From Lentzea sp. NEAU-D7 (lineage in GTDB: Bacteria > Actinomycetota > Actinomycetes > Mycobacteriales > Pseudonocardiaceae), in the NCBI RefSeq assembly GCF_026242055.1, contig NZ_JAPJDL010000029.1, forward strand, positions 57,611 to 121,610: a stretch of DNA of 64,000 nt, given 5' to 3'. The notes under the pieces are model-generated. The model was not told the DNA's origin. It did no database searches and was given only the letters and a program-made list of their open reading frames with translations. The position numbers were made by a program, and so were the translations under genes. Below are positions 25,372 through 33,615 of the stretch, one piece after another. The stretch's first letter is position 1. The number at the start of each line of letters is the position of its first letter.

Positions 25372-26402
25372 CCGTCGGTGGAGATGATCCGGTCGTCCGT
25401 CGCACCCGGTGAGCCGTTGGCGTCCTGGTTGGACGTGCCCAGCCACAGCGTGCCGTCCGGCGCCGGAGCCACCGCGCGCACCCGGCCGTAGCCGGTGAAC
25501 AGGGCCTGCGGGGTGCCGAGCGTGGTGCCGTTCACCGGGATCTTCCACACGCGCCTGCCGGTGACCGCGCCGACGTACAGGGCGTTCTTGTAGAAGGCGA
25601 TGCCGGTCGGACCTGCCTGGCTGGTGGACCACGTCTTGACCGGGTTGGTCATGCCCGCGGTGTTGCAGTTGCCTTCACACGTCGGCCAGCCGTAGTTCTT
25701 GCCGGCCTCGATCCGGTTGACCTCGTCGGTCCTGCTGTTGCCGAACTCCGTGGCGTACGCGGTGTTGCCGATCCACGTGATGCCCTGGACGTTGCGGTGG
25801 CCGATCGAGTAGACGACGCTGCCGGCGCGGGGGTTGCCGGCGGCGGGCTTGCCCGTCTCGTCGAAGCGCAGGACCTTGCCGCCCAACGAGTTCCAGTTCT
25901 GCGCGGTGGCGGTGTTCTGGCCGTCGCCCGTGGTGGCCCACAGGAAGCCGTCCGGACCCCATTCGAGGCCGCCGCCGTTGTGGTAGCGGTTCTTGGGGAT
26001 CCCGGTGACGATCGGCTGCGGCGTGCCGCCGAGCTGGAGCTTGGCGACGCGGTTGTCGCTGGCCGTCGAGTAGTAGATGAAGACCGAGTTGTCCATAGCG
26101 AAGGTCTTCGACACGGCGAGGCCGAGCAGGCCGCCTTCACCGCCGGTCAGCTGGGCTTGTTCCACCGTGTCGAGCTCCGTCACGGTGGTGCCCGTGATCT
26201 TCTTGATCTTCCTGGTGTCCCGCTCGGTGAAGATGCCGCTGCCGTCCGGCAGGAACTCGATGTCCCACGGGATGTCCAGGTTCGTGGCGAGTGTCCGTTC
26301 GGCCAGGACGGAGGGATCGTCCTGCGCCGAGGCCGGCAGCACGCAGAGGGACGCGGCCATGGCAGTACAGGCTGCCGCTGCTGCGATACGACGAGCACGC
26401 AT
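25368..26402 (-). CDS. Secreted PQQ-dependent sugar (aldose) dehydrogenase
   Basis: A 344-aa soluble glucose/sorbosone-dehydrogenase-type beta-propeller. The start is ATG 26402, which yields the signal peptide MRARRIAAAAACTAMAASLC with cleavage near PASA; the much longer open frame upstream runs antisense through the pqq genes and is not real. Propeller segments include LDIPWDIEFLPDGSGIF, the active-site region RYHNGGGLEWGPDGFLW, HRNVQGITWIGNTAYATEFG and VRAVAPAPDGTLWLGTSNQD. These enzymes oxidise aldoses in the periplasm or cell exterior using PQQ and Ca2+. It is divergent from pqqA, so the cofactor pathway and its apoenzyme sit together. Confidence 0.9.
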   Translation of the reverse strand: MRARRIAAAAACTAMAASLCVLPASAQDDPSVLAERTLATNLDIPWDIEFLPDGSGIFTERDTRKIKKITGTTVTELDTVEQAQLTGGEGGLLGLAVSKTFAMDNSVFIYYSTASDNRVAKLQLGGTPQPIVTGIPKNRYHNGGGLEWGPDGFLWATTGDGQNTATAQNWNSLGGKVLRFDETGKPAAGNPRAGSVVYSIGHRNVQGITWIGNTAYATEFGNSRTDEVNRIEAGKNYGWPTCEGNCNTAGMTNPVKTWSTSQAGPTGIAFYKNALYVGAVTGRRVWKIPVNGTTLGTPQALFTGYGRVRAVAPAPDGTLWLGTSNQDANGSPGATDDRIISTDG

Positions 26403-26693
26403 GTGTGCTCTCCTTCGGGTCCGCTCGTGAGGGTCTGCGGCGGCGGCGTTGCAGGGCGTGTTTACGCAATCACAGATCGCAGTGACCCGCAACAGTGGTC
26501 GGAGGTTCCGGGATTCCCGACCGCCACAGGGGCGAAACAAGATGATTTCCCTCCGATGATTCCGGGTAACTTCGTGGACGGTATGGACCTCGACGACCCG
26601 GAAGACATACCGTGTGGGTCGCCGCCGCGCCCCAACGGAAAGCGCTTGCACGCCCACTCGGGCATGCGGGCCGGACACCCGAGGAGTTGCGCC
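26403..26693. promoter_or_regulatory. Divergent promoter region of dehydrogenase and pqq operon
   Basis: About 290 bp between the two start codons holds the promoters of both transcripts. It contains AT-richer patches (about 26455-26480 and 26538-26575, the latter including AAGATGATTTCCC and GATGATTCC). GAGGAGTTGCGCC just before ATG 26694 is the pqqA ribosome site. I see no perfect palindrome that would name an operator. Confidence 0.45.
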
Positions 26694-26816
26694 ATGAACG
26701 TTGCCGTCACCACCACCGAGACCAAGCTGCCCGAGGTCAAGCGCGAGTGGGTCAAGCCCGACTTCCGCGACTTCGAGACTCCGATGGAGGTCACCGCCTA
26801 CGCGGCCCGCAGCTGA
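26694..26816 (+). CDS. pqqA: PqqA: PQQ precursor peptide
   Basis: The 40-aa ribosomal precursor of pyrroloquinoline quinone. The conserved Glu and Tyr that are cross-linked and become the cofactor are in the motif ETPMEVTAYAARS: Glu-x-x-x-Tyr, residues about 32 and 36. The leader part (TTTETKLPEVKREWVKPDF) would be bound by PqqD/PqqE. AGGAG precedes the ATG. It is the first gene of pqqA-C-D-E-B, and a strong hairpin separates it from pqqC. Confidence 0.93.
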   Translation: MNVAVTTTETKLPEVKREWVKPDFRDFETPMEVTAYAARS

Positions 26817-26830
26817 CGTCAGGCATCGCG

Positions 26831-26863
26831 CCGGGGTTCCTGGCAGGCTGCCGGGAACCCCGG
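26831..26863 (+). terminator. Hairpin between pqqA and pqqC
   Basis: CCGGGGTTCC (26831-26840) pairs perfectly with GGAACCCCGG (26854-26863), with a smaller GGCA/TGCC stem inside the loop. No T-run follows. In characterised pqq operons pqqA mRNA is far more abundant than the rest, and this structure could give partial termination or 3'-end protection (inference). Confidence 0.6.
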
Positions 26864-26894
26864 TCCCCGCGCGTTCCCGGAGGAGTTCCCGCCC

Positions 26895-27590
26895 ATGTCT
26901 GCCGTCGCTCCCGCGGAGTTCGTCGCCGAGCTCCGCGCCCTGGCACCCCGGTACTGGGACAGCCACCCGTTCCACCTGCGCATGCACGCCGGACAGCTGA
27001 GCAAGCACGAGCTGCAGGCGTGGGCCGCGAACCGCTGGTACTACCAGCGCTGCATCGCCCAGAAGGACGCCGCGATCCTCTCCAACTGCCCGTCGCCGGA
27101 AATCCGGCGCCAGTGGCGCGAGCGGATCGTCTGGCACGACGGCACTCGGCCGGGCGAGGGCGGCGCGGAGAACTGGATCCGCCTCGCGGAGGCCGTCGGA
27201 CTGACGCGGGAGGAGGTGCTCGACGAACGGCACGTGCTGCCCGGCACGCGCTTCGCCGTCGACGCCTACGTGAACTTCGCGCGCACCAAGCCGTGGGTCG
27301 AGGCCATCGCCTCCGGCCTCACCGAGATGTTCTCGGGTGCGTTGATGCGCAAGCGTTTGGCGGCGTTGCGGGAGCAGTACCCGTGGATCGCCGAGGAGGG
27401 CTTCGCCTACTTCACGAACCGCATCCAGGCGGTCGCCGGGGAGGGACAGGCCACTGTGGACATCGTGGTCGAGCACTCCGTGACGCGTGAGCAGCAGCTG
27501 GCGGCCGTGGCCGCGCTGTCGTTCAAGTGCGACGTGCTGCGGGCCGTGCTGGACGCCGTCGACTACTACTCGGGCAAGGGCAGGCCGTGA
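26895..27590 (+). CDS. pqqC: PqqC: pyrroloquinoline-quinone synthase
   Basis: Catalyses the final ring closure and eight-electron oxidation to PQQ. The 231-aa helical protein matches PqqC in length. Family-typical segments are RYWDSHPFHLRMHAGQLSKH, AANRWYYQRCIAQKDAAILS, GVTREE-like LTREEVLDERHVLPGTRFAV and YFTNRIQAVAGEGQATVDIV. The histidines of the active site are in this TENA/THI-4-like fold. GGAGGAG lies 9 nt before the ATG. The stop overlaps the pqqD start (GTGA). Confidence 0.95.
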   Translation: MSAVAPAEFVAELRALAPRYWDSHPFHLRMHAGQLSKHELQAWAANRWYYQRCIAQKDAAILSNCPSPEIRRQWRERIVWHDGTRPGEGGAENWIRLAEAVGLTREEVLDERHVLPGTRFAVDAYVNFARTKPWVEAIASGLTEMFSGALMRKRLAALREQYPWIAEEGFAYFTNRIQAVAGEGQATVDIVVEHSVTREQQLAAVAALSFKCDVLRAVLDAVDYYSGKGRP

Positions 27591-27865
27591 CGGCGGCCGT
27601 CGCGCTGGACGCCGTGCCTCGGATCCGGCGCGGCGTGAAGTGCACCTACGACCAGATCCGGTCCGCGCACGTGGTGCTGTTCCCCGAGGGCGTGCTGGTG
27701 CTGAACGAGACCGCGGCCTCCGTCGTGGCGCTGTGCGACGGCGTCCGGTCCGTCGGCGACATCGCCGTGGTGCTGGCCGACGAGTACGCCGGTGTGGAGC
27801 CGGGGGACGTGGCCTCGCTGATCGCCCGCATGGTCGAACGAAGGGTGGTGGACGTCGATGGCTGA
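27587..27865 (+). CDS. pqqD: PqqD: PQQ peptide chaperone
   Basis: A 92-aa RiPP-recognition-element protein that binds PqqA and presents it to PqqE. Start GTG 27587 overlaps the pqqC stop. Recognisable segments: IRRGVKCTYDQIRSAHVVLF, EGVLVLNETAASVVALCDG (the typical LN-x-T-x-x-x-I/V-L core) and VASLIARMVERRVVDVDG. The 3' end overlaps pqqE by 8 bp, so both are translated together. Confidence 0.95.
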   Translation: MTAAVALDAVPRIRRGVKCTYDQIRSAHVVLFPEGVLVLNETAASVVALCDGVRSVGDIAVVLADEYAGVEPGDVASLIARMVERRVVDVDG

Positions 27866-28937
27866 GGCGCCTTTCGGCCTGCTGGCCGAGCTGACTCACC
27901 GGTGTCCGCTGCAGTGCGGCTACTGCTCGAACCCGCTGGAGCTGGTCCGCCGCGACGCGGAGCTGTCGACCGAGGACTGGCGGCGCGTGTTCGACCAGGC
28001 CCGCGCGCTGGGCGCGTTGCAGATCCACCTGTCCGGCGGGGAACCGTTGCTGCGGCCCGATCTGCCCGAGCTCGTGGCCCACGCGAACAGCCTCGGCTGC
28101 TACGTCAACCTGGTCACGTCGGGGGTCGGCCTCTCGCGCGACCGGCTGCGTTCGCTGGCCTCCCTGGGTGTCGACCACGTGCAGCTCTCCCTGCAGGACG
28201 CGACGCGGGAGGGCAACGACCGGATCGCGGGCATCAAGGCGTTCGACCGCAAGGTGGAGGCCGCGGCCCACGTGCTCGACGAGGGCTTGCCGCTGACCGT
28301 GAACACGGTGCTGCACCGGCAGAACCTCGACAACGTCGCCGGCATCATCGCGATGGCGGAGCAGATGGGCGCCGAGCGCCTGGAGCTGGCCAACACGCAG
28401 TACTACGGCTGGGCGCTGCGCAACCGCGCGGTGCTGCTGCCTACCCGCGCCCAGCTCGCCGCCGCCGACCCGGTCGTGGCCGCGGCGCAGGAACGACTGC
28501 GCGGCCGGATGGAGATCGTCTACGTCATCGCGGACTACCACGAGGCCCATCCGAAACCGTGCATGTACGGGTGGGGTGCGCGGCAGCTGACCGTGGCCCC
28601 GAACGGTGACGTGCTCCCCTGTCCCGCCGCGACGGTGATCTCGTCGCTGGAGATCGAGAACGTGCGCGACTCCTCGTTGCACGACATCTGGCACCACTCG
28701 CCGTCGTTCAACGCCTTCCGCGGGTTCGAGTGGATGCGGGACCCGTGCCGCTCGTGCCCGCGCAAGGAGATCGACTTCGGCGGGTGCCGCTGCCAGGCGT
28801 TCCAGCTGACCGGTGACGCCGCCGCGACCGATCCCGTCTGCTCCCTGTCCCCCGAGCGGTCCACTGTGGACCTGATCCTGGAGACCGAGATGGCACCGTC
28901 CGAGGTTCCCGCGATGGCGATGAGGAAGATGCGGTGA
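27858..28937 (+). CDS. pqqE: PqqE: radical SAM PqqA cross-linking enzyme
   Basis: Forms the Glu-Tyr carbon-carbon bond in PqqA. The 359-aa protein has the radical-SAM cluster motif CPLQCGYC at residues 15-22, the GGEP-type SAM segment IHLSGGEPLLRPDLPEL, and a C-terminal SPASM domain with its cysteines in CMYGWGARQLTVAPNGDVLP, CPAATV, CRSCPRKEIDFGGCRCQ and DPVCSLSP. Length is usual. Overlaps on both sides (8 bp with pqqD, 4 bp with pqqB) mark tight coupling. Confidence 0.96.
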   Translation: MAEAPFGLLAELTHRCPLQCGYCSNPLELVRRDAELSTEDWRRVFDQARALGALQIHLSGGEPLLRPDLPELVAHANSLGCYVNLVTSGVGLSRDRLRSLASLGVDHVQLSLQDATREGNDRIAGIKAFDRKVEAAAHVLDEGLPLTVNTVLHRQNLDNVAGIIAMAEQMGAERLELANTQYYGWALRNRAVLLPTRAQLAAADPVVAAAQERLRGRMEIVYVIADYHEAHPKPCMYGWGARQLTVAPNGDVLPCPAATVISSLEIENVRDSSLHDIWHHSPSFNAFRGFEWMRDPCRSCPRKEIDFGGCRCQAFQLTGDAAATDPVCSLSPERSTVDLILETEMAPSEVPAMAMRKMR

Positions 28938-29809
28938 AGGCGGTCCTGCTCGGTACGACGGCGGGTGGTGGTTTCCCGCAGTGGAACTGCGCGTGCCCGC
29001 TGTGCGTGCGCGCTCGTTCCGGCGCGTTGCCCCCGCGCTCCCAGGACTGCCTGGCGATCAGCGGCAACGGCACCGACTGGTGGCTGGTCAACGCCTCACC
29101 GGACATCCGAACGCAGATCACTTCCTGTTCGTTGCTGGACCCCGGCCCTGGAGCGCGCGACACCCCGTTGCGCGGCGCCCTGTTCACCGACGCCGAGCTC
29201 GACCACACGCTGGGGCTTCTGACGTTGCGGGGTGGCGCGGGCCTGACGGTGTGGGCGCCGGGCGCGGTCCTGCACGCGCTGAAGGACCAGTTCGACCTGC
29301 GCACGGTGATCGACGGCTACGCGCCGGTGGAGTGGCGTCAGGTCGAACAGTCTTTTGAGGTCGGCGGGCTGCAGGTCTCGGCCATCCCGATCAGCGGCAA
29401 GCGCCCGAAGTACGTCCGCTCGTCCACTGTGGACGGCCACTGGGTGGTCGCCTACCGGTTCGAGGACACCGTTTCCGGTGGAGTGCTGGTGTACGCGCCG
29501 TGTCTGGCGTCGTGGCCCGCCGGCTTCGACGAGGTGGTGGCCGGGGCCGACTGCCTGCTGCTGGACGGCACCTTCTACGCGGCCTCGGAGATGGGGTCGG
29601 CGACCGGCAGTGCGTCCGGGCAGGCCGCGATGGGCCACCTGCCGATCACGGCGAGCCTGCCCGAGCTGCGGCGGTTCCCGGGGGTGCGGCGGATCTACAC
29701 CCACCTCAACAACACCAACCCGGTGCTCGACCCGTCGTCACCGGAGTCCTCGAAGCTGCGCGAGGCCGGAGTCGAGGTGCCGGTGGACGGCACGGTGATC
29801 GAGCTGTAG
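28934..29809 (+). CDS. pqqB: PqqB: metallo-hydrolase of PQQ biosynthesis
   Basis: A 291-aa metallo-beta-lactamase-fold protein, with start GTG 28934. The diagnostic N-terminus is LGTTAGGGFPQWNCACPLC, carrying the structural-zinc cysteines of PqqB. The metal site region is FTDAELDHTLGLL and the C-terminal MGHLPITASLPEL and IYTHLNNTNPVLDPSSPES are typical. PqqB acts after the cross-link, hydroxylating or otherwise processing the Glu-Tyr dipeptide. No pqqF-like protease is in the operon, so a host protease must trim PqqA. Confidence 0.95.
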   Translation: MKAVLLGTTAGGGFPQWNCACPLCVRARSGALPPRSQDCLAISGNGTDWWLVNASPDIRTQITSCSLLDPGPGARDTPLRGALFTDAELDHTLGLLTLRGGAGLTVWAPGAVLHALKDQFDLRTVIDGYAPVEWRQVEQSFEVGGLQVSAIPISGKRPKYVRSSTVDGHWVVAYRFEDTVSGGVLVYAPCLASWPAGFDEVVAGADCLLLDGTFYAASEMGSATGSASGQAAMGHLPITASLPELRRFPGVRRIYTHLNNTNPVLDPSSPESSKLREAGVEVPVDGTVIEL

Positions 29810-29827
29810 ATCGGCCACAATCACCGG

Positions 29828-30976
29828 ATGTCCTACGTGATCGGCGGACGACCGCTGGCGGACCGGCTGGTCGCGGAGATGCCGTCGTTCGTGCGGCAGG
29901 TGATCGCGTCGCTGGTGGAGCGCGTGCCCGCGTACGCCCAGCTGCCCGCGGAAGAGCTGTCCGGCGACATCCACCGCGTCACCGAGCACGCCCTGCGCGC
30001 CTTCGCGGCCGTGCTGGCCTCGGGCTCGTTGCCCTCGGCCGACGAGCTGCGGTTCCTGCGCGAGTCGGCGGCGCGGCGGGCCGAGGAGGGCGTGCCGATC
30101 GACGTGGTGCTCACGGCGTACCACGTGGGCATCCAGGTCGTGTGGGAGGCGCTGGTGCCCGAGGCGCGTCCCGAGGAGGTCTCGGACGTGCTGGCGCTGA
30201 ACGCGCTGGCGCTGCGGTACCTGCAGCTCGTGACGCCCGTGGTGAGCGCCGGGTACCTCGACGAGCGCCAGACGATGTTCGACGACGAACGTTCCGCGCG
30301 GGCCACGTTGCTGACCGGGCTGCTCGCCGGAACCGTCGAGGCGCCCGGACCTTTCGTGGTGCTCGCCCTGGACGTGCCACCGCACCCCGACGAGCTGTTG
30401 GACGGAGTGGACGCGGCGGTCGCGTCCCGGCGCAAGCTGCGCCGGCTGCGGACCGAGCTGGAGCGGCACAGCCGGGAGCCGGTGCTGTCGTCGCTCACGC
30501 CCGAAGGCGGCCTCGCACTGCTGCCCGGCGAGGACCTGCCGCTGGAACGGATCGTGGCGGACGTGACGCGGGCGTCCGGGGTGCCGTTGACGGTGGCGGC
30601 GGTCGCGGCCCCGCCCTCGGGGGTCGCGTCCGCCGCCGTGCTAGCGCGCGAGGTGCTGGTCGTGGCACGCGGGTCGGGACCTGGCCTGTACCGCCTCACC
30701 GACGTGCTGCTGGAGTACCAGCTCTCCCGGCCGAGCGCCGCCCTGGAGCCGTTGGCGGCCATCGTCTCGCCGCTGACCGACGAACTGGTGCAGACGCTGG
30801 AGGTCTACCTGCGGCGGGGTTCGCGCAGGCCCGCCGCTTCAGAGCTGCACGTGCACCCGAACACCGTGGACTACCGGTTGCGGCGCGTCGCGGAACTGAC
30901 CGGGCTGGACCCGACGCGCATCGAGCACGTCACGCTCCTGACGGCTGCACTCGCTGCGCGGCGCGCGCGACCGTAG
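29828..30976 (+). CDS. PucR/CdaR-type transcriptional regulator
   Basis: A 382-aa regulator. The C-terminal PucR helix-turn-helix is clear (LETLEVYLRRGSRRPAASEL, then HPNTVDYRLRRVAELTG). The N-terminal ~165 residues are all-alpha (VIASLVERVPAYAQLPAEEL). A central region around 180-300 resembles the degenerate cyclase-like domain of such regulators. It begins 18 bp after pqqB on the same strand and is likely the last gene of the operon or its dedicated regulator. Its 3' end overlaps the convergent SGNH hydrolase gene by 47 bp. Confidence 0.85.
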   Translation: MSYVIGGRPLADRLVAEMPSFVRQVIASLVERVPAYAQLPAEELSGDIHRVTEHALRAFAAVLASGSLPSADELRFLRESAARRAEEGVPIDVVLTAYHVGIQVVWEALVPEARPEEVSDVLALNALALRYLQLVTPVVSAGYLDERQTMFDDERSARATLLTGLLAGTVEAPGPFVVLALDVPPHPDELLDGVDAAVASRRKLRRLRTELERHSREPVLSSLTPEGGLALLPGEDLPLERIVADVTRASGVPLTVAAVAAPPSGVASAAVLAREVLVVARGSGPGLYRLTDVLLEYQLSRPSAALEPLAAIVSPLTDELVQTLEVYLRRGSRRPAASELHVHPNTVDYRLRRVAELTGLDPTRIEHVTLLTAALAARRARP

Positions 30977-31775
30977 CCCCGAAAGCGGCCATGCCCGCCG
31001 CGTTGGGGTGCAGCGGCGCGGCGATCGTCGTCGGGATCAGCCCTTCCAGGTACCGGTCGGCGGGCCTGGCGCAGGTGTCGTGCCCGACGCTGACCGCGGC
31101 GAGGTCCACGTAGGTGGCGCCGCGCTTCTCGGCCTCCGCCTTGGCGGTGGCGCTGAGCAGGTTCACCGACCCCTGCAGGTAGTCGGCGTCGCGCGCCCAG
31201 ATCGGCTGGACCGGGTAGCAGCCACCGGGGCGGATGTAGGTGCCGTAACCGGTGACGAGGATCTTCGCTTGCGGCGCCCGGCGCTTGACCTCGTCGAGGG
31301 CCGCGCCGAACTCCGGCGCCCACTGGGCGATGGCCGCGGCCACCTGGTCGCCACCGGACGTGAGCCGCGCCTTGCACGAGAACCCGGCAGGCTCCGGCAG
31401 GAGGTTGATGCAGCCGAGCGCCGTCTGCACGAGCCCCACGTCGTTGCCACCGATGGTGATCGACACGAGGTCGGTGGTGGGCTTCAGCGCGTCGTACTGC
31501 GGCGCCACGAACCCGAACTGCCGCCCGGCGAAGTCGTCCGTCTTGGCCCCGGAACAGGTGACGTCGGTGAGCCTCGCGTTCAGGAGCTTCGCGGCGACCT
31601 GCGGGTAGTTGTTGTTGCTGCTGCGCAGGCACCACAGCGCCGGGTCCTGGTTCGGGATCAGCGGCCCGGCCGCCGCCGAGTCCCCCAGCGCCACGTAGTC
31701 GAGCGTGTCCGCCTGCGCGGTGCTTGTTCCGGCGACCAACATCGCCACGACAGCCAACCCGGCCACAATCCGCAT
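30930..31775 (-). CDS. Secreted SGNH/GDSL lipase-like hydrolase
   Basis: A 281-aa exported hydrolase. The signal peptide MRIVAGLAVVAMLVAG is cleaved near TAQA. Block I is DYVALGDSAAAGP, block III SITIGGNDVGL, and block V APLHPNAAGMAAFG. Six cysteines (for example WCLRSS, VTCSGA, GCINLL, SCKARL, GCYPVQ, DTCARP) fit the three-disulfide arrangement of Streptomyces-type secreted GDSL lipases. Monocistronic; it overlaps the PucR gene tail to tail. Confidence 0.9.
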   Translation of the reverse strand: MRIVAGLAVVAMLVAGTSTAQADTLDYVALGDSAAAGPLIPNQDPALWCLRSSNNNYPQVAAKLLNARLTDVTCSGAKTDDFAGRQFGFVAPQYDALKPTTDLVSITIGGNDVGLVQTALGCINLLPEPAGFSCKARLTSGGDQVAAAIAQWAPEFGAALDEVKRRAPQAKILVTGYGTYIRPGGCYPVQPIWARDADYLQGSVNLLSATAKAEAEKRGATYVDLAAVSVGHDTCARPADRYLEGLIPTTIAAPLHPNAAGMAAFGATVARAAQRVQPSGA

Positions 31776-31883
31776 CCTGATCCTCCAACGTCGTTGTCAG
31801 GTCAGCTCATCGTCGTGGCTCAGGTCACTGGCGCGCGTGGGACGTTGCCCAGAGTCATCCGGTCGTGTTTGTGACCGATCACA

Positions 31884-32633
31884 ATGGCCCTCGTGACACC
31901 TCGCGATCTCCTCTCGCTGGCCGTGGACTCCTGCCTGGACGCCGCCAAGCTGCTGCACGACGTCCGGGTCGACGTCGAGTCGAAGGGCGCGTTCGACCAG
32001 GTGAGCTCCGCCGACGTGGAGCTGGAGTCGTTCCTGCGCGGCGTCCTGACCGCGGGCGCGCCCGGCTCGGCGGTGGTCGGCGAGGAACTGGGCTCGGCGA
32101 CGGCCTCCGTGACCTGGTACGTCGACCCGATCGACGGCACCCGCAACTTCGTGCGCGGCATCCCTCTCTCGTGCATCTCGGTCGCCGCGGCCGTGGACGG
32201 TGTCCTGGTGGCGGGCTGCGTGCTCGACCCGTTCCGCGACGAACTCTTCACGGCGGCCGCAGGCGTGCCGTTCACGGTCCGGTCCTCCGGCCTGACCATC
32301 ACTCCGGGCGTGAGCCCACGACCGCTGGTGCTGACCGACATCCCGCTGCCCGGCAGCCCGTACACCGGCGAGATGGACCTGCTCGGCGCGTTGCTGGAGA
32401 TCGCCGACGTCCGCCGCGTCTACTCGACGGCGCTGTCCTTGGCCTGGGTGGCAGCCGGCCGAGCGGACGCCGCGGCGAACATCGGCGTGTTCCCGTGGGA
32501 CGTCGCCGCGGGCGCGGTGCTGGTCCGGGAGGCGGGCGGCGAGTTCCGCCAGATCGGCGCGAACGCCTTCGCCGCGGGCCGGGGTGAGATCGTTCCGTGG
32601 TTGGCCGGACGAATGGAAGGCATCCTCTCGTGA
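31884..32633 (+). CDS. Inositol monophosphatase family protein
   Basis: A 249-aa Mg-dependent phosphatase of the IMPase/FBPase/CysQ superfamily. Metal-binding motifs are SAVVGEELGSA (the Glu), YVDPIDGTRNFVRGI (the D-P-x-D-G-T signature) and FPWDVAAGAVLVREAGGEF near the C-terminus. Possible substrates are inositol-1-phosphate (mycothiol and phosphatidylinositol synthesis), fructose bisphosphate or histidinol phosphate; sequence alone does not decide. It overlaps the following SDR gene by 4 bp. Confidence 0.9.
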   Translation: MALVTPRDLLSLAVDSCLDAAKLLHDVRVDVESKGAFDQVSSADVELESFLRGVLTAGAPGSAVVGEELGSATASVTWYVDPIDGTRNFVRGIPLSCISVAAAVDGVLVAGCVLDPFRDELFTAAAGVPFTVRSSGLTITPGVSPRPLVLTDIPLPGSPYTGEMDLLGALLEIADVRRVYSTALSLAWVAAGRADAAANIGVFPWDVAAGAVLVREAGGEFRQIGANAFAAGRGEIVPWLAGRMEGILS

Positions 32634-33313
32634 TCGACCTCAGCGGCAAGGTCGTGCTGGTGACCGGCACCGACGGCCCCATCGGCTCCGGCATCGCCGA
32701 GCGGTTCCTGGACGCCGGCGCCTCGGTCGTCCGCCACCGGGGCCGCGAGGACGGCGACCTCCGCACCGCGGCCCAGCGCGTGGTCGACGACGCCTTCACC
32801 CGGCACGGCAGGCTCGACGCGGTCGTCAACAACGCCGGCATCCAGCCCGTGGAACCGTTGCCGGACATGACGGCCGCGCAATGGCAGTCCGTGATGGACA
32901 CCAACCTGATGGCCCCGTTCGCCGTCACCCAGGCCGCCGTCCGCCACCTGCCGCCCGGCGGCTCGGTCACGCACATCGCGTCGATCGAGGGCCGTCACCC
33001 CGCACCCGGTCACGCCCACTACGCCGCCTCGAAGGCGGGCCTGATCATGCACGCGCGTGCGGCGGCGTTGGAGTACGGTCCGCGCGGTGTCCGCGTCAAC
33101 ACGGTCTCGCCCGGGTTGATCGCGCGGCAGGGCATCGAGGAGCAGTGGCCGGAGGGCGTCGCGCGGTGGCGGGCCGCGGCGCCGTTGGGGCGGCTGGGGA
33201 CGCCTTCGGACGTCGGGGACGCCTGCGTGTTCCTGGCTTCGGACATGGCGCGGTGGATCACCGGGCACGACCTCGTGGTGGACGGTGGCGTGACGGCTCG
33301 CCCGACCTGGTAG
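32630..33313 (+). CDS. Short-chain dehydrogenase/reductase
   Basis: A 227-aa classical SDR. Start GTG 32630 overlaps the IMPase stop and gives VIDLSGKVVLVTG, a usual SDR N-terminus. The NAD(P) motif is TGTDGPIGSGIAE (TGxxxGxG), followed by NNAG in DAVVNNAGIQPV and the catalytic Tyr/Lys in HYAASKAGLIMHA with Ser in IASIEG. It has FabG-like C-terminal DVGDACVFLASDMARWITGH and VDGGV. Substrate unknown. It is the last chromosomal gene before the mobile-element scar. Confidence 0.9.
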   Translation: MIDLSGKVVLVTGTDGPIGSGIAERFLDAGASVVRHRGREDGDLRTAAQRVVDDAFTRHGRLDAVVNNAGIQPVEPLPDMTAAQWQSVMDTNLMAPFAVTQAAVRHLPPGGSVTHIASIEGRHPAPGHAHYAASKAGLIMHARAAALEYGPRGVRVNTVSPGLIARQGIEEQWPEGVARWRAAAPLGRLGTPSDVGDACVFLASDMARWITGHDLVVDGGVTARPTW

Positions 33314-33393
33314 CAGGCCACGCCGGTGACGAACACCACATCGGCTGACGGGCGTGCCGAGTCGCTGGCAGATCGCGAGGTCAGGCCTGACGA

Positions 33394-33602
33394 GAAGCGC
33401 TTGACCTGCAGCGACGAGAGTCGTTCAAGATCACTCTGATCGGCGTCGCCAGGCGTGATGACCATGATCGACTTCTGGTTACTCTCCGGCTGCCCTCCGC
33501 ACATCGTTCGGAGGTAGCGACCTCGGCCGAACGGGTAGGCCGAGTGGGACCGAAGAGCGGCAAAACACCTGCTCAAGCACCACGGGCTGAGGTGATTTCA
33601 GG
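33394..33602 (+). pseudogene. C-terminal remnant of a serine recombinase
   Basis: Reading from 33394 in one open frame gives EALDLQRRESFKITLIGVAR then DDHDRLLVTLRLPSAH and SEVATSAER. This aligns closely with the C-terminus of the intact recombinase at 44146-46086 (KAPDLLLRRLFKVTQLGVRL, DDHDQLLITLRLPSAH, SEVADTAER). Nucleotide identity is obvious around GATGACCATGATC and TTACTCTCCGGCT. The rest of the gene is missing: the frame is preceded by a TGA. It runs into the left 13-bp attachment repeat and on to a TGA at 33721. I read it as what is left of an older element at the same site. Confidence 0.85.
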
Positions 33603-33615
33603 TGGTGCCCCCGAC
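33603..33615. repeat. Left attachment-site core (direct repeat)
   Basis: TGGTGCCCCCGAC, identical to 45990-46002. It separates the old recombinase remnant on the left from the element on the right. Confidence 0.8.

Noticed and set aside
25368..28697. A very long minus-strand open frame covering the dehydrogenase and the antisense of pqqA-E
   Set aside because: Only the part from ATG 26402 has a signal peptide and propeller motifs. Upstream it is Arg/Pro/Gly-rich antisense of well-supported pqq genes.
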